A stretch of DNA of 64,000 bases from Nostoc sp. TCL240-02 (lineage in GTDB: Bacteria > Cyanobacteriota > Cyanobacteriia > Cyanobacteriales > Nostocaceae). Location: positions 1,178,501-1,242,500 of the forward strand of contig NZ_CP040094.1 in assembly GCF_013343235.1 (NCBI RefSeq), given 5' to 3'. The stretch's first letter is position 1. Each line of letters starts with the position of its first letter. Shown one piece after another: positions 35,441-44,743 of the stretch. The notes beneath the pieces are model-generated. The model searched no databases. It worked only from the letters and a program-made list of their open reading frames with translations, and was not told where the DNA came from. The position numbers and the translations under genes were made by a program.

Positions 35441-36160
35441 ATGCAATCTCCATCCTCCTTTTCTGAGGCATCACGGCCTTTTTTAACTTGGCAACGAATT
35501 CTTGACTGGGCTCAAGAACACTATCGATGCCGTACCTTTAGCAAAGATGAGCGCATTCCAGCCCGGCCTGGATTGCTATATTTGGTGCAAAGGGGTGCGA
35601 TCCGCATGGTAGGAACTGCCCAAGTTAGTGCAACAGCTAGTCAGCTAACGTCTCGACGAATCAACAGAACCCCAGAAGAAGCGTTCTTGGGTTTTGTGGG
35701 AGCGGGACAGCCATTTGAAATTGTTGCTCAGTCGCCATTTACACTCCAGGCTTACGCCCATGTTGACCAAACTGCGGTGCTGTGGATGTACTGGCATGAC
35801 CTAGACAACTGGCCTCACTTCCGTCGTGAAGTTATGGATGCCTTTAGGTATCAGCACCAGCGTAAGCTGCTGTGGCTGAGTGCCTTGGGACAACGCCGTA
35901 CAATTGATCGACTCTTAGGATTTCTCACATTGTTAATTGAGGAATATGGAGAGCCAGCAATGAGCGACACCGATCCTGATGTGATTCGCGGCTATTGTCT
36001 GCCTTTCCCCCTCACCCATGCCCAAATTGGTAGCGCGATTGGTTCGACCCGTGTCACCGTCACCCGCTTAATGGGTAAGCTGCGTCAACGCGGCTTAATC
36101 CTCACCCAAGGGGATAATTTAATTTGTTTGCCAGCAGAATCGATTAATAGAGCTGGTTAA
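35441..36160 (+). CDS. devH: Crp/Fnr-family regulator, DevH-like
   Basis: 239 aa from ATG 35441; a TTG at 35333 would add 36 residues of no family likeness. N-terminal cNMP-binding-like beta barrel (about 30-150; PGLLYLVQRGAIRMVG, FLGFVGAGQPFEIVAQ) and C-terminal helix-turn-helix (about 185-235) with GSAIGSTRVTVTRLMGKLR, nearly the NtcA recognition helix. It fits my recollection of DevH, a Crp-family protein needed for the heterocyst glycolipid layer in Anabaena. The NtcA-type site upstream agrees. It is convergent with the binding-protein cluster. Confidence 0.7.
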   Translation: MQSPSSFSEASRPFLTWQRILDWAQEHYRCRTFSKDERIPARPGLLYLVQRGAIRMVGTAQVSATASQLTSRRINRTPEEAFLGFVGAGQPFEIVAQSPFTLQAYAHVDQTAVLWMYWHDLDNWPHFRREVMDAFRYQHQRKLLWLSALGQRRTIDRLLGFLTLLIEEYGEPAMSDTDPDVIRGYCLPFPLTHAQIGSAIGSTRVTVTRLMGKLRQRGLILTQGDNLICLPAESINRAG

Positions 36161-36169
36161 AGCAGAGTT

Positions 36170-36194
36170 CAGAGCGGCGATTTCCGCCACTCTG
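36170..36194. terminator. Hairpin between convergent devH and binding protein gene
   Basis: cagag-c-ggcg-atttc-cgcc-a-ctctg, a nine-pair stem with one mismatch. It lacks a long T-run; moderate candidate. Confidence 0.5.
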
Positions 36195-36214
36195 CCTGAG
36201 TGTAATCCCAGGTG

Positions 36215-37261
36215 TCAGCGAATTTTGACAAATCCAGCTTGGGTAATAAATTCTTGTCCCTGTTCAGTCAGCAGTAAGTTGGCGTAAGCGACACCTGCTT
36301 GCTGCTCAGTCTGACCATTCTGTTTGACCACCACAAACAGATTGCGGGTAATCGGGTATTTTCCTGATTGGAAAGCCTCAATATTCAATTTGTTCCGTTT
36401 ACCAGGACATTCAGACGGGAGGACAAATGTTTCTTGGTAAGGAGCAATATATTGCCCTTGTTTTCGCCCTAACGGTAAGGGTTTGATTGAACATTGAGGA
36501 ATCACCTCTGGGGCAGAAGCGTAGTAGATACCACCAGAACTACCAGCCAATTTTTGCAAGGCTTGGGTGGTTGTGGAGATAAATTCCACATTGGGGCTGA
36601 AAGCTTGACCACCCAAGATGTCTTGGACAAAAAGTTCTACAGTACCGCCATCAGCAATGCGGCGAGAATAGGGCTTAATCGGAATATTGGGGCCACCCAC
36701 CTGGCTCCAATTATTGATTTTGCCTGTGTAAATTGACTTTAATTGGTCTACCGTTATTCCTGGGATTTTGAGGTTGGGGTTGACTGCAACTGCTAAACCA
36801 TCAATAGCTACAGGAATTTGTTTCAAACTGAATCCACGCTGCTGGGCACGGCTTAATTCTTGATCGAGGACTGGTCGGGAAGACTGGGCAAAGGCTAGCT
36901 GACCGTCTATCAGTGACTGGATGCCAGTACCAGAACCAGGAGATGCGTTGCTAGGTTCTACATAACGCAGCCGAAACTCTGGTCGCGCCGCTTGAATTGG
37001 TGAATCAACTACCAAGCGAATCGGTGCCCAAGATGTACTGCCTCCATAATTGAATAATCCTGTAGGAACATCTTGTGTTGAGGCAAAAGTCTTGCCACTA
37101 GGTTGTTCTGATACAGCTTGTGGTGTTTTGGTGCTACCAGAATTAATTGCATTTAGGTCAACACCAGACTTTCTACTAAACCACCAAAAACCGCCAGCTA
37201 TTAACCCGGCTGTGATTAGGATGGATAAAACAAGAATAGTTGTTTCATTTTTTTGAGACAT
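36215..37261 (-). CDS. Membrane-anchored PstS-like binding protein A
   Basis: 348 aa. Begins MSQKNET, followed by one transmembrane helix (ILVLSILITAGLIAGGFWWF). The rest (about 65-348) is a PstS/PBP-like phosphate-type binding domain: FNYGGSTSWAPIR, GSGTGIQSLIDGQLAFAQSSRP, IPVAIDGLAVAVNPNL, LKSIYTGKINNWSQVGGPN, ITRNLFVVVKQNGQ. It is 40-50% alike by eye to the protein at 38989-40032. The last gene of the kinase cluster, 272 bp after the preceding gene. The anchor is uncleaved-looking, so it stays on the membrane, and no ABC permease is nearby. Confidence 0.85.
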   Translation of the reverse strand: MSQKNETTILVLSILITAGLIAGGFWWFSRKSGVDLNAINSGSTKTPQAVSEQPSGKTFASTQDVPTGLFNYGGSTSWAPIRLVVDSPIQAARPEFRLRYVEPSNASPGSGTGIQSLIDGQLAFAQSSRPVLDQELSRAQQRGFSLKQIPVAIDGLAVAVNPNLKIPGITVDQLKSIYTGKINNWSQVGGPNIPIKPYSRRIADGGTVELFVQDILGGQAFSPNVEFISTTTQALQKLAGSSGGIYYASAPEVIPQCSIKPLPLGRKQGQYIAPYQETFVLPSECPGKRNKLNIEAFQSGKYPITRNLFVVVKQNGQTEQQAGVAYANLLLTEQGQEFITQAGFVKIR

Positions 37262-37533
37262 AGTAAATTACCCGCACGTCCATTCAATATAAGTGCTTAA
37301 CTTGATAGGTGCTTGCTACTTGAGATTGTATTTGGCGGACGGGTGTTTTGTTAATGAATTATGACAAATCCTAACTTCTGAATTACTTACGGTTTTAGAT
37401 ATAGTAAATTTCCTTTGAATTATTTGTTAGTTCTGGTAGTTGATATTATAATTTTTCCCTCTAAAGCTCAATTTCTCATCTTGAGAGCTTTTTTAGATTA
37501 ACTATTGGTTAATTTTTAATTTTTTATTGCTGA

Positions 37534-38931
37534 TTAACGCACTGGCTCAAAGTCATAACCAGTGCGAGAGCGAGAACCAGGAACGATTTTTACAAGTTGG
37601 ACTAGCGCATTGCGATCGCCTGATGCTAAAAACCGAATTGTACCAGAAGCGCCGGTGGCAGAAAAGTCAGACGATGCCAGGGCTTGTTGGATTCCCGATC
37701 TTGTGGGATTGCGTTCTAATGCGGCAATCAAAGCTACAGTAGCATCATAACTTAGGGCACTTCGCCAACTCACATCACCACCCCATAGCTGCCGAGATTT
37801 CTGGGGGAAATCTGATTTGGAAGCGCCGTCAATATGCCAGGGAACTGCCACTACCATCCCCACAGCTTGTTCTCTACCAATCTCTAAAGTTTTGGCGGTA
37901 TAAACATCATCTCCAGCCAGTAGTGTTAATCGTTTTTGGTTAATTTGAACTACTTGCAGGGCTTTATCGAGAGTTTCAGTGTTAGCAGCTAACATCAAGA
38001 CTTCTGCACCTTGCTTAGTTGCTTGTTCTAGACTTTTGGCCGCACTAAAATCTGCTCTGGATAAGTCAAATTCGCTGGATACTTGTCCACCTTCTAAAGA
38101 AACAGATGAAACAAACTCAGACTTTAAAGACTGGCTATAGTTGCTCTGAGAATTAAAGAAAACCACTGCATTTTTTTTCTGCAAGGTTCTCACCATGTAG
38201 TTGGCTAAACTTCTTGCAGCCATAAAATCACTGGGAACTGTGCGAAAAACGTAGTGGCTAAAGTTAGAAATTTTGACAGATGTGCTAGTAGGGGAAATTG
38301 CTACAAGTTGTCCTGAAGTATAAATAGTACCTGCGGCTAAGGTAGAATCGCTAGTAATCGGCCCAACTACACCCAATACTTCTGAATTGCTAACTAGGCT
38401 AGAAGCGATTTGCTTCGCTATTTCTGGATTGTCGTCGTCGTTAGCTATCCCTACTCTCAACGGCACTCCCTTAATTCCCCCAGAGGTATTAATTTCATTT
38501 TGGGCTTGAGCGATGCCACGTAAAATTTCTAAAGAAGTATTGGGGTCAGTGCCTATTGGTACAGAAGCCATAATGGTGTAACTCTTAGAAGACTTGATGC
38601 GAGCGTTATTAAGAAAGATCAGCGCTTCTGGATCGTTACGGTTGAGTTTTAGGGAATCTGTGAAATTAGCGATCGCCTTATCATAACTTTTCGCAGCGAT
38701 CGCCTGGATTCCTTCTTTTTTTGCAGCAGAAACCGCACCTGGAGTCAAAGTTTTGTCTCCTAAACTAATCCGATCTTGTAGGGATGGATTGTTAGCTGGT
38801 TCTGAACCTGGAATGATGGTATTACCTATTTTGGCTCCACCATTAGTAAACCACCACACACCACCGCCAACTATTCCAACTGTCAGCAACAGAGCCAAGG
38901 CTAAAACTGCGGTTTCATTCTTTTGTGACAT
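37534..38931 (-). CDS. Membrane-anchored TPR + LivJ-type binding protein B
   Basis: About 465 aa from ATG 38931 (MSQKNET; two more codons to ATG 38937). After the same N-terminal anchor comes a TPR-like pair of helices (about 65-105; KSYDKAIANFTDSLKLNRNDPEALIFLNNA), then a Peripla_BP_6 domain of the branched-chain amino acid type (about 115-460; AQNEINTSGGIKGVPLRVGI, VVGPITSDSTLAAGTIY, SALSYDATVALIAALE). It combines a protein-interaction module with a ligand-binding module outside the membrane. It lies between the two PstS-like proteins, all on one strand. Confidence 0.85.
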   Translation of the reverse strand: MSQKNETAVLALALLLTVGIVGGGVWWFTNGGAKIGNTIIPGSEPANNPSLQDRISLGDKTLTPGAVSAAKKEGIQAIAAKSYDKAIANFTDSLKLNRNDPEALIFLNNARIKSSKSYTIMASVPIGTDPNTSLEILRGIAQAQNEINTSGGIKGVPLRVGIANDDDNPEIAKQIASSLVSNSEVLGVVGPITSDSTLAAGTIYTSGQLVAISPTSTSVKISNFSHYVFRTVPSDFMAARSLANYMVRTLQKKNAVVFFNSQSNYSQSLKSEFVSSVSLEGGQVSSEFDLSRADFSAAKSLEQATKQGAEVLMLAANTETLDKALQVVQINQKRLTLLAGDDVYTAKTLEIGREQAVGMVVAVPWHIDGASKSDFPQKSRQLWGGDVSWRSALSYDATVALIAALERNPTRSGIQQALASSDFSATGASGTIRFLASGDRNALVQLVKIVPGSRSRTGYDFEPVR

Positions 38932-38988
38932 GAACAAGTTTTAATAAAATAAAAATGTTTATTATTTGGCTAAATCTAACTGCTTTGA

Positions 38989-40032
38989 TCATTTAATTCT
39001 GACAAATCCAGCCTTTTCGATCAGGTCTTGACTCTGAGGCGTCAGCAGCCAATTTGCATAAGCTTCGCCTGCTTGCTGATCTGTTTGACCATTCTGTTTA
39101 ATAATTACAAATAAATTGCGAGTAATTGCATAATCTCCACTTCGAAATGCCTGACTATTTAATTGATTACGTTTATTGGGACATTGAGATGGAGGTACAA
39201 ACGGTTGTTGGTAAGGGGGCACTAATTGACTACTTGTGCGCCCCAGTGGTAAAGATTTAATAATACACTGAGGTACAACCTCTGGGGCAGATGCATAGTA
39301 AATTCCCCCAGGATTTGCAGCTACTTTTCGTACTGCTTCAGTGGTCGTGTTAACATAACTAACATTGACACCAAAATTTTCTTTATTTAGAACATTTTCG
39401 AGAAAGAATTCTACTGTACCCCCAGCTTCTTTGCTACGAGAGTAAACTTTAATTGGTAAATTTGGCCCACCTACTTGTTGCCAATTAGTAATTTTGCCAG
39501 TGTAAATGTCTTTGAGTTGGGCGACAGTTAAACCAGGGATGTTGAGATCGTGGTTGACAGCGATCGCAATTCCATCAATCGCCACTGGAATTTCTTTCAA
39601 ACTAAACCCTTTTTGTTGAGCTTCGGCATTTTCTTCAGCCTTTACTGAACGAGAAGACTGAGAAAAAGCTAGTTGATTGTCTATCAACATCCGAATCCCA
39701 GTTCCAGATCCTGCTTGACCTGACGGAGGTTGAGTGTAACGTAAAATAAACCGAGGGCACTGGCTTTCTAGTACGGAGTCTACATTTTTACGAATAGGTG
39801 CCCAAGTTGTACTACCACCATAGTTGAATGTCCCTTCTACGAGGTTGGGCACGTTACATCTACTGATAAACTGATTTATCGGGTTATCTGTGTTGTTAGT
39901 CCCCGAAGATTTTGCAATAGTTCCATTTAGTTGCGCCCACCGTTCCATAAAAAACCATAAGCCGCTAAAGATTAAGCCAATGGTGATGACAGCAGCTAAG
40001 AAAAGACTAAGTGTTTCGTTTTTCTGAGACAT
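38989..40032 (-). CDS. Membrane-anchored PstS-like binding protein C
   Basis: 347 aa. Same start MSQKNET and one transmembrane helix (FLAAVITIGLIFSGLWWF), then a PstS-like domain nearly parallel to protein A (FNYGGSTTWAPIRKNVDS, GSGTGIRMLIDNQLAFSQSSR, LKDIYTGKITNWQQVGGPN, YAITRNLFVIIKQNGQ). A Cys pair (CIIKSLPLG, PPSQCPNKRN) is conserved between A and C. It begins 28 bp after the kinase stop, so the two are surely one operon. Confidence 0.87.
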   Translation of the reverse strand: MSQKNETLSLFLAAVITIGLIFSGLWFFMERWAQLNGTIAKSSGTNNTDNPINQFISRCNVPNLVEGTFNYGGSTTWAPIRKNVDSVLESQCPRFILRYTQPPSGQAGSGTGIRMLIDNQLAFSQSSRSVKAEENAEAQQKGFSLKEIPVAIDGIAIAVNHDLNIPGLTVAQLKDIYTGKITNWQQVGGPNLPIKVYSRSKEAGGTVEFFLENVLNKENFGVNVSYVNTTTEAVRKVAANPGGIYYASAPEVVPQCIIKSLPLGRTSSQLVPPYQQPFVPPSQCPNKRNQLNSQAFRSGDYAITRNLFVIIKQNGQTDQQAGEAYANWLLTPQSQDLIEKAGFVRIK

Positions 40033-40060
40033 TATGTGGCTATTAGCACCAAAAGTTTTT

Positions 40061-41458
40061 TTAAAGGATGAGAGATAATAATTTATAAATAAGCCGAAAT
40101 ATGGCTGTTAGTGAAATTGCTACTAAAGCTGCTGCAATTGATAAAATAATTACTCCCTGAATGCCAAGCCCCCCTTGTAAAAAGGGAATAAAAAAAATAA
40201 TTGCAAAAGTAATTGTTGGAATAATTAATAAATCGAACTTTTCAATCCACCGCCTAGTTTGGGCAAATACCAGTATCCCCAGAATTACAGATGCAACGCT
40301 TAAAGTAACTATTGGTGATTGTACTAGACTGAAGAGGGCGATCGCTATCAATGCCCCCTCAAATCCACTAAATGCCGCCCCACCCAATAATTCCACTGTA
40401 GAAAATGCTGGTTGAGTTGGTGGAGACTGGGAGACGACGGGATTAGAACTTTTAGGAGATTGTGGCGGAAGTGTTACAGAAGGCGAATTAAGTTGTGTAG
40501 CGGCTAGAGGCTGTGAGTAAAGTGCATCTAGAACTTCCTGCGCTGACTGAAAGCGCTGATTAGCAGCAGGTAGCAGCATCTTATCTAAAATGTCAGCAAG
40601 GCGAGGATTGACATTTACTTGCTCCCGCCATTTCCACTGGTTGCTATAGGCATCAAATAGTTGAATTGCTTCTTTATTAGTCAATAAGGTAATAAGAGTT
40701 ACAGCTAAAGCGTATAAATCTGTAGACGGAAATACTTGCCCCCCTGCCATCTGCTCAGGCGGTGCAAATCCCATAGAATAAATTCCTGTGGAAGAAGCAG
40801 CCCCTAGTGCAACATTTGTTACTTGTTTAACTGCGCCAAAATCTAGTAGAAAAAGTTTCCCATCGCGACGGCGCATAATATTAGAGGGTTTAATATCTCT
40901 GTGGATAATACCCCGTTCGTGGACAAACTTTAACACCTTCAAGATTTCTTGCAACACCTCTAACACTTGGTGTTCAGAAAATTTGCCCTGTTGAACTAAT
41001 TCTTCTTCTAAATTTTGCCCATCAATATATTCTTGTACTAAGTAAAAAAATTGATCTTCCTGTCCTGATTGCGAACTATTAACTATCACTGGAAAGAAGG
41101 CAAACAAGTCAGGAATTTGTTCATGATCGTTACCAAGTTGTGCTAGAACGTCTGCCTCTCTCTCAAACATTATCTGTGCTTGTTGCAGTTGAGTTGAGGT
41201 TAAATTACCCACTGGTTGAAACTGCTTAACCACGCATTGACGCATTCCTGGGATGCGGCGATCGCGTGCCAAAAATGCTGCTCCAAACCCACCCCTTCCC
41301 AGCAACTTCGTGGGTACATATCGACCATCTAACAGCAGTGGCATACCACACGTAGTACAGTATTTTTGCTGCGTTGTTTTCAGGGTTGTAATATCATCTA
41401 AATCAGCAAAATAGTTTTGTGGGCGTGGACAACGTGGACGAGTACAGTAAACTTCCAT
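40061..41458 (-). CDS. Ser/Thr protein kinase with 4-Cys prefix and membrane tail
   Basis: 465 aa. Residues 1-45 hold the zinc-ribbon-like 4-Cys prefix (CTRPRCPRP, CTTCGMPLL). The kinase domain follows (about 50-310): P-loop GRGGFGAAFLA, Lys in CVVKQF, catalytic HRDIKPSNIM, DFG in LLDFGAVKQ, APPEQM; all active-site residues are intact. A Pro/Ser-rich linker and three to four C-terminal helices (about 355-465) anchor it. First gene of an operon with three anchored solute-binding proteins, suggesting extracellular ligand sensing coupled to phosphorylation. Confidence 0.92.
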   Translation of the reverse strand: MEVYCTRPRCPRPQNYFADLDDITTLKTTQQKYCTTCGMPLLLDGRYVPTKLLGRGGFGAAFLARDRRIPGMRQCVVKQFQPVGNLTSTQLQQAQIMFEREADVLAQLGNDHEQIPDLFAFFPVIVNSSQSGQEDQFFYLVQEYIDGQNLEEELVQQGKFSEHQVLEVLQEILKVLKFVHERGIIHRDIKPSNIMRRRDGKLFLLDFGAVKQVTNVALGAASSTGIYSMGFAPPEQMAGGQVFPSTDLYALAVTLITLLTNKEAIQLFDAYSNQWKWREQVNVNPRLADILDKMLLPAANQRFQSAQEVLDALYSQPLAATQLNSPSVTLPPQSPKSSNPVVSQSPPTQPAFSTVELLGGAAFSGFEGALIAIALFSLVQSPIVTLSVASVILGILVFAQTRRWIEKFDLLIIPTITFAIIFFIPFLQGGLGIQGVIILSIAAALVAISLTAIFRLIYKLLSLIL

Positions 41459-41487
41459 TTTCGTGATTAGTCATTAGTCACTTGTAC

Positions 41488-41525
41488 TGAGCGTAGTCGT
41501 TGGCGCAGCCTCTCGTAGAGAAGTA
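41488..41525. repeat. cgtagtcgttggcgcagcctctcgtagagaag repeat
   Basis: Short dispersed Nostoc palindromic repeat, related to 28595-28686, in the leader of the kinase operon. Confidence 0.55.
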
Positions 41526-41568
41526 TTGGCCATTTACAAAAACAAAGGACTAATAACCTTAACTAATT

Positions 41569-41627
41569 TTAGATTTTAGATTTTAGATTTTGGAGTTAAG
41601 GAAAAATTTCCCATCCAAAATCTAAAA
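41569..41627. repeat. attttag tandem repeat with inverted arm
   Basis: Four copies of attttag(attttag) followed after 25 bp by the complement ccaaaatctaaaat. May form a hairpin between rbcR and the kinase operon. Confidence 0.55.
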
Positions 41628-41748
41628 TATTGGCTTTATACCCTTGAATTAATTCGTGGAGATGAATCAAATAATTTCATGATCTCAAGCTCCACTTTTC
41701 CTATGGTATCAATCCAAAATCTTAAATTTAAAATTGTGTTACCAGATT

Positions 41749-42762
41749 TTAGTCTTCGCCAGAGGAGGCGGGTATTGCTATATCCAATGTAGTTACCACG
41801 ATGTTTTTTTGTGCTAATTTTAACACATCTTTACTCCATCCAGGGTTAGCAAACTGGGGCAAAATTTCTTGACTAAAGGCTTCTGCTGCCTTGGATCTAT
41901 AGCGATTAGGATTAAAAATCAACCATAGCGTGCGTTTGACGACTACCCCTTCAATAGGGGTACGGTGCAGAACACCCATTTGTAACTCTTTTGCGATCGC
42001 ACTTGTTGAAACAAAAGCAGCCCCTAAACCAGATTGCACGGCATTCTTAATTGCTTCAATGGAATTTAGTTCCATTTCAACCTTAAAACGTCTGGTATCA
42101 ATTTCACAGCGTCCTAGCACTTGGTCAATCACTTTACGGATGGTCGATTGGGAATCTAGGGCAATGAATTGTAATTTATATAGGTCTTCTTTTTGGATTG
42201 TTTCAAGTTTAGCAAAGGGGTGAAAGACAGGTAAAATCAGCGCTAGTTCATCTTCTGCGTAAGAAATAACTTCCAAAGATTCTGATAGTTCACCAGGAAT
42301 TTCACCGCCGATTATTGCCAGATCAACTTGTCCGTTAGCGACACTCCAAGCAGTCCGCCGGGTAGAGTGGACGTGTAATTGCACTGCCACATCTGGATAT
42401 TTTTGTCGGAACATTCCGATCATTCTAGGCAAAAGATAAGTGCCGGTGGTTTGAGAAGCACCGACAATTAACGTACCGCCTTGGAGATTTTGTAAATCCT
42501 CAATGGCGCGGCAGGTTTCTTGACACAGACTGAGGATTTTTTCACCGTAATTTAGGAGTAGATGTCCTGCTTCCGTTAATTGGGCACGTCGTCCTCCACG
42601 GTCGAATAAAGGGACATCTAGCTGCCGTTCGAGATTTTGGACTTGTAAGCTGACGGCAGGCTGGGAGACATAAAGACTATCGGCGGCACGTTTGAAGCTT
42701 CCTTCTTGTGCGATCGCTTTTAAAATCCGTAACTGATCTAAAGTGAAAGGAAGGTCAGACAT
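41749..42762 (-). CDS. rbcR: LysR-family regulator RbcR (Ycf30-like)
   Basis: About 337 aa from ATG 42762; the 45 bp before it have no family likeness. N-terminal helix-turn-helix ([40 protein letters not shown]) and an effector domain beginning [20 protein letters not shown]. The highly conserved sequence matches the cyanobacterial/plastid RbcR group that controls RuBisCO and carbon metabolism genes. Divergent from nnrU, 212 bp apart. A CcmR/NdhR identity is less likely. Confidence 0.82.
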   Translation of the reverse strand: MSDLPFTLDQLRILKAIAQEGSFKRAADSLYVSQPAVSLQVQNLERQLDVPLFDRGGRRAQLTEAGHLLLNYGEKILSLCQETCRAIEDLQNLQGGTLIVGASQTTGTYLLPRMIGMFRQKYPDVAVQLHVHSTRRTAWSVANGQVDLAIIGGEIPGELSESLEVISYAEDELALILPVFHPFAKLETIQKEDLYKLQFIALDSQSTIRKVIDQVLGRCEIDTRRFKVEMELNSIEAIKNAVQSGLGAAFVSTSAIAKELQMGVLHRTPIEGVVVKRTLWLIFNPNRYRSKAAEAFSQEILPQFANPGWSKDVLKLAQKNIVVTTLDIAIPASSGED

Positions 42763-42974
42763 AAGGCTCAACCCACAAACATTGAAAGGAGCGGATGCAC
42801 ACAACAAATAAACTTTGGCAGCAATCAGCCGCGTATGATTTGTTGCATATTAAACTTGAAGACTTGACTCGAAAAGGACAGTAGCACAACATCTTGACTA
42901 AAGTCTCCTTTGGAATACTTTGTGGTATTGGTTGTACTGAATTCAATTTTCTTTAAATTACTTCACCCGTCTAT

Positions 42975-43697
42975 ATGCTGCTGATTTCTTGGTTGACACC
43001 CAGTCATTTTGTCATACTGGGGTTACAAATAGTTTTTGCGATCGCTCACAGTGGAGGCGCTGCTTTGCGTCCTTGGGCAGAAAAGTATATTGGCCCAAGG
43101 CTTTATCGCATTCTCTTTGCATTAGTCAGCCTCCCGTTGGCTGTGATATTAATTATTTACTTTTTTGGGCACCGTTATGATGGTTTGCAACTTTGGCAGG
43201 TACAAGGAGTGCCAGGAGTACGAGAATTTGTTTGGCTGCTGTCAGCAATCTCGTTTTTGTTTTTATATCCTGCTACCTTCAATCTACTAGAAATTGCTGC
43301 CATTCAAAAGCCCCAAGTTCATCTCTACGAAACCGGAATTATTCGAATTACCCGTCATCCCCAGATGGTGGGACAAATAATTTGGTGTGTTGCCCATACT
43401 CTGTGGCTGGGTACTACCTTTACCCTTGTGACTTCCATTGGATTGGTGTTGCATCACTTGTTTGGGGTTTGGCATGGGGATCGCCGTCTAAGCGATCGCT
43501 ATGGAGAAGCCTTTGAAATTGCCAAACAACGGACTTCAATTATTCCCTTTAAAGCAATTATTGACGGCCGTCAATCTATCTTATGGCAGGAATTTCTTCG
43601 CCCTTCTTATTTGGGAGTTGCCATTTTTATAGCTTTGCTTTGGTGGTCGCACCCTCTGTTGATGGAAGCAACTGGTAGAATAAAATGGGAAATTTAA
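42975..43697 (+). CDS. NnrU family membrane protein, Z-ISO-like
   Basis: 240 aa with six to seven helices. Conserved His residues characteristic of the family are at AIAHSGGAALRPWAEK and ITRHPQMVGQIIWCVAHTLW, plus HHLFGVWHGDRRL. The plant 15-cis-zeta-carotene isomerase Z-ISO belongs to this family and uses haem bound by such His. A carotenoid isomerase role is plausible but not shown. The start is ATG at 42975; the gene is divergent from rbcR. Confidence 0.82.
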   Translation: MLLISWLTPSHFVILGLQIVFAIAHSGGAALRPWAEKYIGPRLYRILFALVSLPLAVILIIYFFGHRYDGLQLWQVQGVPGVREFVWLLSAISFLFLYPATFNLLEIAAIQKPQVHLYETGIIRITRHPQMVGQIIWCVAHTLWLGTTFTLVTSIGLVLHHLFGVWHGDRRLSDRYGEAFEIAKQRTSIIPFKAIIDGRQSILWQEFLRPSYLGVAIFIALLWWSHPLLMEATGRIKWEI

Positions 43698-44111
43698 GCG
43701 ATCCCCAGTGTCAGCAGAAAATCCCAAATAGATTGAAATTTCTACTTATCAATTGCCCCGAATCAATGTAGGATAAATTCAAACATCTATCAATGGGGGT
43801 GCGTTTAGTCAGCTTAAGATTTTATATTGGTAGTTGAAGACCCGTTGTCTTTCCTTGGGAGTAGCAAATTGTCACAGTCAAATCCCAGGCGGACAAAGCA
43901 ATCAGGAGTCTAACATCCGAAAAAGCCACAGTGAGAGTCGCAGTGGCTTTTTACGTCAGAGACACATCAACTCGCAGAATTTTTGCCCAATTATTCTGTG
44001 TCCTGAGATTTGGTTCCTGAAAGCATCTATCAGCAGTTACTGACTTACCAATCCTTCACTTCAGTACTGATAAGTAATTTGATATAAAAACCTTATAATC
44101 CAAGAGGCGTC
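43698..44111. other. 414-bp spacer between nnrU and thioredoxin
   Basis: Contains a strong hairpin at 43920-43952 and no protein gene. The segment 43830-43952 could be a short transcript ending at that terminator, but there is no further support. Confidence 0.45.
43920..43952 (+). terminator. Terminator hairpin
   Basis: aaaaagccac-agtgagagtcgca-gtggcttttt, perfect 10-bp stem with T-run. Ends nnrU or a small RNA. Confidence 0.75.
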
Positions 44112-44498
44112 ATGGTGTTGTCGGTTAGTGAACGGACATTTACTCAAGAAGTTTTAGAATCACCTATTCCTGTTTTAGTTAACTTTGAAGCACCTTGGTG
44201 TGGCTTGTGTCGGATTATCCACCCACTGTTGTTGCAATTTCAAGCCCAATGTGGGGACGAAATTAAATTAGTTGGGGTTAACGCCGATCAAAATTTTAAA
44301 TTGTCTACTACTTATAGGCTAAAGTCACTGCCAACTTTACTACTGATTCAAAATGGCACTGTTCGCCATCGCTTAGAAGGCTTTCGCGGCAGAGAAGATT
44401 TACGTCTAGCTTTAGAAGACATTAAAGCCAGCTACAGCAATTACGCGAAAATCTACAATAGTTCAAAAACAGTGGACTTAGAGCGTCGGTCTGCTTGA
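44112..44498 (+). CDS. Thioredoxin-family protein with CGLC active site
   Basis: 128 aa. Thioredoxin fold with active site WCGLC (Cys30, Cys33) in place of the standard WCGPC; cis-Pro is in [13 protein letters not shown]-terminal extension of about 20 residues is unusual. CGLC changes redox potential and is seen in some atypical thioredoxins. Reducing partner and target are unknown. It lies between nnrU and ndhF, with a terminator after it. Confidence 0.85.
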   Translation: MVLSVSERTFTQEVLESPIPVLVNFEAPWCGLCRIIHPLLLQFQAQCGDEIKLVGVNADQNFKLSTTYRLKSLPTLLLIQNGTVRHRLEGFRGREDLRLALEDIKASYSNYAKIYNSSKTVDLERRSA

Positions 44499-44559
44499 TG
44501 GGTATGGGACATGGGGCATGAGAAAATGAGGGGACAAGAGGGCAGGGAGGCAAGTGTAA

Positions 44560-44617
44560 TTCCCAATTCCCAATTCCCAATGCCCCATGCCCAATTCCCA
44601 ATTCCCAATGCCCAAAT
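44560..44617. repeat. aattccc/aatgccc heptamer tandem repeats
   Basis: About eight copies of the heptamers aattccc and aatgccc. Typical Nostoc short tandemly repeated repetitive DNA. Confidence 0.75.
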
Positions 44618-44636
44618 CTAAAACCATGCTTAACAC

Positions 44637-44668
44637 CCCACCCAATCAGTCTTGGGTGGGTTATTTTA
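44637..44668 (+). terminator. Terminator after thioredoxin gene
   Basis: cccacccaa-tcagtc-ttgggtggg, perfect 9-bp stem, then ttatttt. Confidence 0.8.
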
Positions 44669-44743
44669 TCCTAAAGGGTGTGTGTCACAATTATTAACAG
44701 TTTCGACACGCTAAATCAAGAATTCTAAAAGTAGGCGTCAGTG

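Noticed and set aside
44560..44617. CRISPR-like heptamer array
   Set aside because: Seven-base units without spacers.
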